A DNA stretch of 64,000 nt, taken from positions 41,742 through 105,741 of the forward strand of contig JADGKB010000045.1 of the NCBI GenBank assembly GCA_027604185.1, read 5' to 3'. The translations under genes were made by a program, and so were the position numbers. Numbering within the stretch: the stretch's first letter is position 1; each line of letters starts with the position of its first letter. The DNA comes from Boothiomyces macroporosus (taxonomy: Eukaryota; Chytridiomycota; Chytridiomycetes; Rhizophydiales; Terramycetaceae). The notes beneath the pieces were generated by a model. It was not told the DNA's origin and searched no databases. It worked only from the letters and a program-made list of their open reading frames with translations. This document shows positions 35,482 to 45,165 of the stretch, one piece after another.

Positions 35482-38400
35482 ATGAATCTCGGTGAACTGT
35501 TGACCACGTAATTAATTATTCATATCAGGACAAAATACGCCTGCTATTTCGATCATGGCTGGTTTGTATTATCACCGGTAAACCAGTATTGATTCAGGCG
35601 GAAGAATTACCGGATTATAAATTGCTGAGCAAGGATTTCATTGAATCCCACATCGTTTTTCTCACAAACTCAAAGCTAATATCACTGAATCAAAAAGAGT
35701 ATGAAATCAAAAACAATTTCATCATTTACAACGGACTGCAAGTCGAAATTCTTGAAATGAATGGAAATTATATAATCGATCAGCCAATAATGGAATTGCA
35801 AATTGAAAACAAGTAATTGATACTAAGAAAGGATCGATCTATTACTTGGTCGGATTGATTCAACGATTATCAAAAAGATCCAAGAACGAATTACGTTGTT
35901 CAATAATTTTGCCAGTGAATTGCAGTTGAATGAAATCGAGGAAGATGTTGAAAAATTACTGGCAGATTGTCATCTATTGTTGAGCAGATTGAATGAACAA
36001 TTAGTTGCTCAAACTATCCAGGAGTACCGGATATCGTGGGATCAACTGTACTTGATGATTGAAGAGTATATTTGTATTTAATTAGATTCGTTTTAGAGAA
36101 TATCTACGAAATTGTGTATTTCAAAGTCTGTTTTGTGAATAAGCAAAAGGACTATTTGATGATGGATATTCTACAAAACTGCCAAGATGCTCATTTCGAA
36201 TTGTCCGTATATGCCGATTTGAATAAAGCTGCAGATGTAAGTTAATGTAACAGTAGGAGTTGAAAAAGATTGAAGGGATGCGGGCTCCTATGGATAAAAT
36301 TAATTGTATATTAAGGATGATGAATATTTTGAATGAAACTTGCTTTGACCCAAAAACACTAAAACCATCTGTTATATCTGGAGATGATTTACTTCCAATG
36401 ATCATCATTTGTATAATCAGAAGCAACGTTTTGAATTTGGAATCCAATCTTGATTATATAAAGAGGTTTAGCTTTGAAAAGGAAATTGACCAAGGACAAA
36501 TCGGATATTCATTATCGACTTTTGAAGCTGCACTGGGATATATAGAGGCAAACTCGGAATCGTTGCAACTCTCTTCAAAGCTACAAATGGAATTTTTGGA
36601 AATGTTGATAGATGGAAGTGTAGATAAAGTCGCAATGTATATTGAAAAAATGGAAAACAAAAACAGAATTTTATGCTGTGATTCTGATGGAAATAATGCC
36701 CTTGCAGTTGCATGCGAAGTGGGGGTTCCAACGCTAGTTGAATTCTGTACTATTATGCTAATTTAGTCGCTACGAATTACAAAAGCTTACTTTATTGTCG
36801 CAATTATCTAGGGCAGACACCCTTGCATATAGTGGCAAACACTTCAAATCTGGAATGCCTTGAAATATTACTAAGGCAAGAAATCCCACACACTAGAGAC
36901 AAGAAAGGTCATTTGCCAGTTGAAACCGCCATTGTTAACTCGTGTATACCTACAGCAACTATGCTATTCCAGTATGGTGCACATTTTTCTGGGAAATTCC
37001 CGCTACTGCATTTAATCAGTACTGTAGAGTCACTGCAATTTCTTTTAGAAAAGGGGTTTCCAGTAAACAACACCTCTAACGGTAAAACCCCATTGTCATT
37101 CTATTGCGAAAAAGGAATGAAAGAATTGGCAATCAAATTATTGGAATCGAAATCGATCAACTTGGAAATTCGGGATTATAGATTAAAATCTTTTCTACAT
37201 TACTGTGATGATCAGCCCGATATTTTAGAATTCTTCTTTACAAACTATCAGCCAGAAGATTATCAAGGAATCATTAACTCCAAGGATATGTTACTCAATA
37301 CCCCTCTACATTATGCAGCTTCTGTTGGTAATTTAAGAGTTGTTCAGCTTTTGTTAAAGTATAGAGCCAACCCCAAAATAGTCAATGCAAAGCATGTCGC
37401 ACCCGACCAAACCACTGTAAGTGAGGAAGTCAGAGATTGTATTTCTGATGCAGCTCTATTTTTCCATCCTACAGCCAATGAAATTCAATTCACAATTTCG
37501 AATTTCAGAATCTATGAAGGAGAATTATACATGGATTTGAAATCTGCAATGGTGATTATTTACTCACGTAGAAAAGTGATCCAAATGATATCACAACTGT
37601 GTCAAGGACTCTACAAGACTTTGCCTTTCTGCATTCGCAACTACTTATTGAATATCCTGAGGCTTGCTTACCCGAATTTAGAGAATTCACAGCAAATTCA
37701 AAGTGGAATGTTGAGGCTGGACATAAATCTAAAGGGCCTCATGTGTTGGAAATCATTTCCACCAGGTTGGGAATATTTTTAGAGTATCTCCTTGGCCACC
37801 CGAAATTTGCAACACATGAATTACTCTTGGAATTTCTCCACGTATCTGAAATAGAAAGAGACATGGTGCTTGCTCGCATTCACTCCAAAGTTGAATACTT
37901 GGAAGATACTATACGGAATTCGCAACCAACAGTGATTGAGAATATAAATCAAATACAGAAAAAGTGGAATGAAATTAGTAAAAAGTTGGAGAAACTTCAA
38001 GTTCAAGAGCGGCATTGCGGAGCCTATTTTACGAAAATGCGACATGCGCAAAAAGGTAATATTTGTTAATATAGCGTTTGCCAAAGAGCTCCTCCATTAT
38101 TCAATGATTATTAATCACCCTATTGTTGGTTTTGGGAAAACTCTACCAGGACTGGCATCGTTTCTGATAAAGTTTTCTGAAATATCTCACGAAACTGTAA
38201 CTGTTTTTAACACAAGAGCAAAGAACAACATTCTATTATAAGATACTTTAGCGACCTGGCGCAGGAAATTATCGGAACGAAAGAGGGAATTACTTACTTT
38301 GATAGACTCTGTAACGAATACCAATCGCTTCTTCAGCACTCTACGATACTGTCAAGTGACATTGAAAGAATGTCCGAGTTGGCTAGCAATCCAAAAACAC

Positions 38401-38670
38401 TTTCTCAAAGTCTAGTAGCTAATTTGAACCAATCATACATCTTGTTCTCCCAATTAACAGACAAGGTAGAAGCAAGAGCTTGTAAATTAAACTTTCTCAT
38501 TGAATCGCTAGAGGTAGAATACCAGTATTTTGTAAAGGTAAACAATTCTAAATTAGTTTCATCAAGAAAAGATGGAAAAGGCTTTGGATGAGTATGTTGA
38601 GAATCAAATTATGAATTGTACAAAGAAACTGGCATTGTTTGAAAACCTTTCGGTTGTAGAAACAATATAA
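35482..38670 (+). CDS. VPS9-ankyrin-PX-BAR protein (Vrl1/VINE-like Rab5 GEF), 996 aa
   Basis: Domain order resembles yeast Vrl1, a VPS9-type Rab5 exchange factor that is also a sorting nexin of the VINE endosomal coat. Eleven exons (2991 nt) join after removing introns 35508-35528, 35578-35597, 35813-35831, 36066-36085, 36237-36256, 36747-36766, 37552-37571, 38056-38074, 38197-38216 and 38538-38556. VPS9 lies at about 175-320 (APMDKINCILRMMNIL, ISGDDLLPMIIICII), ankyrin repeats at 330-610 (GQTPLHIVANTSNLECLEIL, NTPLHYAASVGNLRVVQLL), PX at 620-720 (FTISNFRIYEGE, VSRTLQDFAFLHSQL, PEFRE), and a BAR-like coiled coil to the end. PX begins properly only after the 20-nt intron at 37552. The stop is 12 nt from the convergent stop of the next gene. 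Confidence 0.87.
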
Positions 38671-38682
38671 AATTACATTTGT

Positions 38683-40598
38683 TTATTCTCTTACAAATTT
38701 AACTATATTTGCGACATCTCTTCCTACTTTATGGATATTGTCCCAGTAGCTGCCAGGGTTAACTTGTCTGTCAAACATGTGCATATGTGCAGCAATTTCG
38801 TTGTCAGAATCACTGCCGATTGGTTGAAAGAGGTAGCTGGTGGATTTTGGTGGAGGTTTGACAAACGTTTTGATTCTTCCTTCGGTATCTTCTTTTTCAG
38901 GTAATATTTGAATATAGTATGCTTTGAAAAAGAACGATCCCTCCTCCACCTTTTTCTTCATCTCTTCTATTCGATTGTCAGCTTCAGCTTGGCTTTCGCC
39001 CCACAGTGGATACAAAAAGCGAAGATAGTGAGTCGCTTCACTGGCATGGGAAACTGCATATGCAAGTGCAACTCTTCTGACTAATGTCATGGTACCAAGT
39101 GCTAAAATACCTCCAGAATAATACGCTCCACCGACCACTGCAGCGGTTGTAATGCCAAGGGTCACCCAAGGCGTCCAGTTGTATCCATCTTCAATTGGTA
39201 GCAACTCTGCACGGTTGAAATCTTCCTCTTCAACATTTGTTTTCACAGTTAGTTGCATATTTGCAGTTTCTTCTGTTATGATTTCGCCGTCAATCTTTAA
39301 ATCTTCTACTTCCTTTGCAATTGTATTTTCTTGTGTATCTTTATCTTTCTTTTCTTCTGCTGGAGCATTATCATCAACTACAGTCGCGTTGCTTCCATAT
39401 CTCCACAAATTTGACAATGAACCAGGAACCGATGAAACCAGAGATGCCGTATAAGAGACAGCGGAAGGAATGGCAGCAACAGTGGCTGAAGTAGCTTCCA
39501 CGGCTTCAGCTTTCGTAGGCAGCTTTGAATAAATAGTTTTTGGTAATTCAGCACTAGTAGAAATTACAGTGCTAGCAGCACCTGGAATAGAAGCTGCTGT
39601 TGAATATAATGCAGAAGGGATCGATTTAGCAGTTTGAGCACCAGTATATATTGCGGATGATGCTAGGGAGGGTAATTGAGATGCAACATTCATACTTGAA
39701 ACAAAAGCGTTAGATGCCAAATTTGATCCATATTTGAGAGTTGAATTAACTTGGGATGAATGAGACTCGGGTACATAACTTGAAATGATATCCGCAGCAT
39801 GCTCTCCAGCAGCAAAAGTGAATACATTAGAATTGAGTCCATAGAATGGAGAATCAAATGAAATTAAAGCGACAAGATTGATCTTTGCTTTTCCAAAATC
39901 CTTGATTCCCTTTTTTAATTGCATTTGAGAGCTATTGAATAGTTCAACATCTTTTGGATAAGGTGAAGGGGCTTCAGGTGCATTAATATCAACAGTAACT
40001 GGTTCCATGACTTGTTCCAACTTTTCCTCTTCTGATTTTGAAGACCACCAACTACCAAACCATCCAGATGATTGCTCCTTTTCTTTGGCTTGTTCTTTTA
40101 TTGTTTCGTTGGCTTGGTTAAGCTTTTCTTCTTCCTTTTGACTCAACTGTTCATTCTCTTCTTTTGAAATTTGATATTCAGCTGAAGCCATTTGAAATTC
40201 CTTGGTAGTATCAGGTATAATGGGATCATTAGACTGTAGCTTTTGGATTTTCCTCCAGGCATCTGCAGCGATTAAACCACCCATGGAATGGCACTGCGAT
40301 TAAATAATATTACCATAATAATTACCGCTTCATACTCTGGAAACGTTGCGTTCATTAGCAGCCAGTTGTACAAGAAGTTGATGGCTTTATTTGGATCACC
40401 TTTTGTTGGAAAGAATGGAAATACTCTTGCTTCCAAGTTGGGGATTCCGTACAGTGAGCGGACAGATTGAACTAAATCCAGGGGGAAACTTGAAAAGGAG
40501 TTTTCACTGCCTAGGAAACCATGGACGAATAGAATCAGTATTTTTTGTTCGTATGGCATTCTAACTTGGTAAGTTGGAAAGTCACAAGACAAAACCAT
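38683..40598 (-). CDS. DUF676-type alpha/beta hydrolase (putative lipase), 631 aa
   Basis: One 20-nt intron (40294-40313) sits just before the nucleophile elbow. Joined, the sequence reads EAVIIMCHSMGGLIAADAW, with Ser in C-H-S-M-G-G. Upstream is LILFVHGFLGSENSF (oxyanion region), downstream LVALISFDSPFYGLN. A long insert rich in Ala, Ser and Thr (about 210-330) and acidic/KE-rich stretches interrupt the fold. Two hydrophobic segments near 400-440 suggest membrane association. This architecture is known for uncharacterised fungal hydrolases related to DUF676 lipases; the substrate is unknown. The catalytic Asp and His cannot be assigned with confidence, though a late DNEIAAHMHMFD stretch could supply His. 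The stop is inside GAATAAA, 12 nt from the opposing gene. Confidence 0.78.
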
Positions 40599-40930
40599 TT
40601 TGTGACAGGCATATGAAAAAGTTTAAAAAGAGAATTTGAAATCGACCTTCTTAGTTCCAGAGTGATGGACTGTAGTAGCAAGGTAGCATTAAAAAGCAGT
40701 TATGGCGGACAGGATGGTGGGATTGGGATTTGATGGGGTCGCCAATGTCCAATTACGGAATTACAAGATAAATAAACCAGCAATGACAAATAGAAATCCG
40801 TCATTTGGAGCAACCAATTTGTAAACTTTCTTGGATTGGAAAACCTCAAATTGGATCCAGATTATTAGGACAATCACTCTCCATCGGGGCAACATAAGAG
40901 TAAATTTAGTACATTTATTGCAAAGCGGTA
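40599..40930. promoter_or_regulatory. Intergenic region upstream of the hydrolase
   Basis: A 332-nt gap between two minus-strand genes. It must hold the hydrolase promoter and the 3' end of the unknown gene. No supported ORF, RNA gene or repeat seen. Confidence 0.4.
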
Positions 40931-41553
40931 TCATTCTTTAGGTTGCCTTGGATTAGAAATGTCAAACCAGAATGGATTAGATTTCGCCTGATCCCATCTC
41001 CGTAGCAGTAAATTATAAGCCTCTGTAGGAGTCTTGTCAGCCAAAACTAGAGGATCTGGACGTTGGAATGCACATTTGGCAAATTTGACGCTATTAGGCT
41101 TCTTTACTACTAAGGTTTTGATATTAACATCTCCAAATTTAATGTCCAGAAGGTGCAAATTATTATTTAGAATCGATACTAGGTCAGTGAGTATTACGTT
41201 TTGGATCGATATTCTCAAATTCTGGGTCAATATAATCTCCCAAAATTTCATCTGGTTTCTGGATTAGAAATAAATACCTAAAATTATTAAAAAAATACTT
41301 TGTAAAGCTCCTCTATCTCATTAAATTCTATGTTGTCTAGCTCCTCCAAATTTCGAATTATTTCCTTTACTTGGTCTACCTGGCTATTGTCGTATTTTGA
41401 TGAGGGTAAAAGTTTATCCAGCTCATCGGGCAACAGGTGCGCTTGATCCTGCCTGATTAATTTTGCTAAATTAAGTGGAATTATGGGGTCCAGCCAGTGC
41501 AATTCTTTCAGTGTTGTGATCAGATTGTTCATTTTCTCAAAAAGATTTTTCAC
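40931..41553 (-). CDS. Uncharacterised protein, 187 aa
   Basis: Exons 41553-41299, 41258-41198 and 41178-40931 join in frame (564 nt) after removing a 40-nt double intron (41259-41298) and a 19-nt intron (41179-41197). The product starts MKNLFEKMNNLITTLKELHW, is acidic and helical in the first half (DELDKLLPSSKYDNSQVD), then has LHLLDIKFGDVNIKTLVVKK and a conserved-looking C-terminus, TEAYNLLLRRWDQAKSNPFW, ending NPRQPKE. I do not recognise the family. No signal peptide, membrane span or known motif is visible. Clean joining of three exons argues that it is a real gene. Confidence 0.62.
41259..41298 (-). other. 40-nt intron made of two back-to-back introns (21 + 19 nt)
   Basis: On the minus strand 41298 to 41278 starts GTATTT and ends ATTTTAG (21 nt), and 41277 to 41259 starts GTATTT and ends TAATCCAG (19 nt), with no base between. 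Removing both joins ELYK to KPDEIL in phase 0. This is the second example in the window; both downstream halves begin GTATTT. Confidence 0.65.
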
Positions 41554-41775
41554 AACTGTTTAATGAAATTAGGTGGATTCTGTCTCTCTGATCTCCCGAC
41601 GATTTGATACTTTTGAATAGTGTCTCTCTTTCCTTTTATTTCCCACTCGACGATATCGCGTTGGGTTCCTCGTAATAAAAAAGAACTCTATCTCTATTCA
41701 ATCTTATTCATTTATTACCTGGATTTAGTTTACATTGTAGATATAGATCTACTTGGTAAATTTTTCTCTAATTTC

Positions 41776-42495
41776 ATGTCTGCATCAGCTCCACCGCCAA
41801 TTTCCAAAAGGCAGACGAAATTCTAACTATAGGCCTGGAAAGCAAACCGTTCAAGTAGTCAAGGCATTGTATCCATATACAGCGCAGCGATCTGACGAAC
41901 TAACATTTGACGAAGGTGCAGTACTATAGTAATTTTCATTAATCCAGCGTAATTTCAAAAGACAACCCTGATTGGTGGTTATGTAAATGTGATGATAAAC
42001 AAGGATTAGTTCCGAGCAATTATGGTTGGTTATAGTTAATATACAGTTGGAGAAAACACTGCGGAAATGGATAACCCCTTGCACGAAGCAGCTAAACGTG
42101 GGAATCTCAGCTTTGCGCAAGAATTACTAGCTGCGGGTGTGTCTGCAAACGGACTGGATAAAGCAGGCAATTCACCATTACATTGGGCCTGCAGAGGTGG
42201 CCATTTGGAAGTTGCTAAATTACTCTTGAGCAAAAATGTAACTATCAACGTTCAAGTAATCCATTTATTGATTTAGAACAAACTAGGCGACACTCCTCTT
42301 CACTTGTCTGCTTGGGGAGGTCATCCTGACGTTGTGGAATTGTTATTGAACCAAGAAGGAATCAAAACCACTATTAAAAACAATGACGGACAAACCCCAG
42401 TACAACTGGCAAAAGGAGACGCGACTGCTGCATTGCTATTGAACTTTAATGGCTCATTTGCTGCTGCGGATATGGGAGAGAGCGACGAAGACTAA
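41776..42495 (+). CDS. OSTF1: OSTF1-like SH3-ankyrin protein, 211 aa
   Basis: Small cytosolic adaptor known from animals (osteoclast-stimulating factor 1, 214 aa). Five exons (636 nt) join after removing introns 41811-41832 (GC-AG), 41929-41947, 42025-42046 and 42256-42276. A proline-rich leader ([12 protein letters not shown]) precedes an SH3 domain ([40 protein letters not shown]). Three ankyrin repeats follow, with the near-invariant OSTF1 signature [15 protein letters not shown], then [20 protein letters not shown] and [20 protein letters not shown]. The acidic tail SDED also matches. The stop lies within TAATAAA. Length, order and signature make the assignment strong; function in this organism is unknown. 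Confidence 0.93.
41811..41832 (+). other. GC-AG intron, 22 nt
   Basis: First intron of the OSTF1-like gene. Exon ends AAAAG, intron begins GCAGAC and ends CTAACTATAG. No GT donor is available between the start codon and the SH3 domain, and without removal the frame hits TAA. The join gives ISKRPGKQ, matching the family's proline/lysine leader. Confidence 0.6.
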
Positions 42496-42584
42496 TAAAG
42501 CATTTTTCCTTTGTATCTTTTTAGTGGAAGAAATTCAGACAATGGAACTATGGTGAGGATTTCATCATTATTTTTTCTCTGCAA

Positions 42585-44923
42585 ATGGAACCAGCTCTTC
42601 CGTCAAAAGAAATGGAAACGAGTGTCTCTCAAGAACTGGTTGAAAAGTGGATAACAGAGAATCCGTGGAAGGCATCAAAATTAGTGAGAAAATACGTACC
42701 GCCCATAGCGCAAAGAGACATCAACACGATGGTCATGGAAACACTTCGCTCAATGAATTCAAACTACAATTTCAAAACGCTTGTAAAGAACATTGTTGAT
42801 TTCGCCGTTGATTTAGTTTCTGCCGATCAATGTCATTCATTTTTGTTTGACAGAGAAACTCAAGAATTGGCTTATTTAAATTTGAATTTAGAAAAGAAGT
42901 ATGAAGGCTTTCGCATTCCCATTGGTAAAGGGATTATTGGCTCCACTGCTTCGGATGGGGAGGTTAAGAGGATTATGAATATTAAAGAAACGTCTGTTTA
43001 CGATGAAAAATATGATGACTTCACTGGTTCAAAGGCAAATGGAATTTTGTGTATCCCAATTGCGAACCACGGCTTTGGAGCAAACCAAGAACTTTTGGGA
43101 GTATTGGCATTCCTTTCTGAAGTAATAATTTCTAACCATAGGACGAATTCACTAGGAACGACGCCGCTCAACTCAGCGAAATTACATCTTTACTGTGTGT
43201 TTTGATTAAAGCAGAATTCAGGGTGATGGATTTGAAAAAGTATGAATCGAAAATAACAGAGTTGCAAAAGGCAGTCCAGAATGAAAAAGACCATTCAGAA
43301 CTACTGTTCTCCTTGGCTTCAGAGCTAAGTTTGAACACTGAAATCGACCAGATTATTGATACAATCCTGCAAACTGCAAAAAAACAGTTATGGGCGGACT
43401 CTGCTTCCTTGTTTTTGGTAGATAAAGAAAAGAGCGAGGTAAATCGAAGTTGATATCAGCTGTATGCCACTAGGTTTGATAACGGAACTTCTAAAAAGGT
43501 TTCGTTTCCAATGAACAAAGGAATTGCTGGTTCAGTTGCTACGACTGGCGTAACAGCAAACTACAGCGATGTTTATGAATGTCCTATCTTCAATAGAGAA
43601 GTAGACAAACAAAACAATTATCGTTCCAAAAGCTTGCTCTGTGTTCCATTGCGAGGACCAAATATGGAGATTCTTGGAGTTGTGAATTTAGTTAACAAGA
43701 CCAACCCCCAAACAAAGGAAATTCTATCGTTTTCACTATACGACCAACGCTTGTTTGAAGAATTTTCTGTTTTCTGTGGTCTAGCAATCCACAAATCGAT
43801 TATGGCGGCTCAAAACAATTTGCAAAGGGAACGATTGGAACTATTGCTCGAAATGATGAATTTCCACAACAAGCTATCGCCAGATGTCATTGAAAAGTTT
43901 ATGGGTTGTCGAAACTTGGTCAGAATTGAAAGTTACAAGCTCAGTCGATGGAATTTCGATCCACATGTATATGCAGATACGGATGATACTTTGGCGGTAA
44001 TTGGATACCAGTTGTTTTCAAACCTCGAGTTTGATAAAACATTTGTTATTCCAGACAGGAAGCTAGTAGAGTATATTTTGACTGTTCGCAAAAACTACCG
44101 GCCAGTCGCATATCACAACTTTACTCACGCGATTAGTGTAACTCATGGATTATTCGTACTGATTGTAAATGGCGTCTTGGATGAATATTTTGATAGAGTA
44201 GAACTGTTTGCCATGATTGTTGCTTGCATAAATCATGATATCGATCACCGAGGAATGAATAACGCATTCCAACAGCGAGCTCAATCTGCCTTTGCTCATC
44301 TTTACACTTCTTCGACTATGGAGCGACACCACTTTAACCATTCAATGACCATCTTGAACTCTGGCAATGACATCAATATATTGTCAAATCTGTCCAAATT
44401 TGACTATAAACGAGCGCTCCAGCTCATAGAATACTGTATTTTGGCCACAGATCTATCCTTGTACTTTGAAAGGAAAAAGAAAATGGAAGCAGTTTTTGAG
44501 AATGGCGCAAAGTTTGACAAGACAATCAACACGCAAAAGGAACTATTGCAAAGCTTGCTCATGACATGCTCAGATTTAGCAGCAATGTACAAACCTTGGG
44601 AAACAACAAAATACACTGCAGATGCGGTTTATGAAGAGTTTTTCTTGCAAGGTGATGAAGAAAAGCGGTTGGGAATGCCTTACTCCTCAGAGCTAACAAA
44701 CAGAAATAACGCTTCTGAAATTCCCCGAATGCAAGTAGGTTTCTATGACTTTGTCGTTATTCCGGCCTTTGATCTCCTCATCAAGTTCCTTGATCATTCA
44801 GTCATCAAAGAACTATACTCGAATATTTTGATGAACAAGGCGAAATGGCAAGAATTGCAGGCAAGCAATACAAAATATGAGCACAAGTTGCTCCATGGTT
44901 CTGTGCGCAGGCTCTCAAAATAA
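42585..44923 (+). CDS. Tandem-GAF cyclic nucleotide phosphodiesterase, 765 aa
   Basis: Hydrolyses cAMP and/or cGMP; architecture as in animal PDE2/5/6/10/11. Exons 42585-43121, 43142-43438 and 43460-44923 join after removing a 20-nt and a 21-nt intron. GAF-A at about 60-210 (SADQCHSFLFDRETQELAY, RIPIGKGIIGSTA), GAF-B at about 245-420 (WADSASLFLVDKEKSE, FPMNKGIAGSVATTG, SLLCVPLRG), catalytic domain at about 460-740. Metal ligands are present: YHNFTHAISVTHG (usually YHNxxHAxxV), NHDIDHRGMNN, and CSDLAAMYKPW. The purine-binding glutamine is kept in MQVGFYDFVVIPAF. GAF-type phosphodiesterases are not found in the usual yeasts, so this supports a zoosporic lineage with cGMP signalling. It begins 89 nt after the OSTF1 stop. 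Confidence 0.93.
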
Positions 44924-45165
44924 AAAATGTATAGAGTTAAGTCTTTGTTCCATATATGGATAAATGAATTAAACCACGATTCAAATCAAACCCAGAAAAG
45001 TTGTCTCTACTTTCATATTCATTCCGCTTCAGCGCTGCGATGACTGCCATTCAATTGTCTCTAATGTAAACATGTTTGGCCAAGTGTCAATGGCATAGAC
45101 GTGGAGATAAAAATGCTGAGGTGTGACAAAGAAAAAACAGAAATAGAAAGCGAAAAAGAAAAAAT

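Noticed and set aside
41620..41775. In-frame N-terminal extension of the OSTF1-like protein
   Set aside because: The extension is hydrophobic and unlike the family; starting at 41776 gives the expected 211-aa length and proline-rich leader.
43202..43460. Phosphodiesterase split into three separate genes
   Set aside because: Removing 20- and 21-nt introns joins the GAF-A, GAF-B and catalytic parts in one frame with expected spacing.
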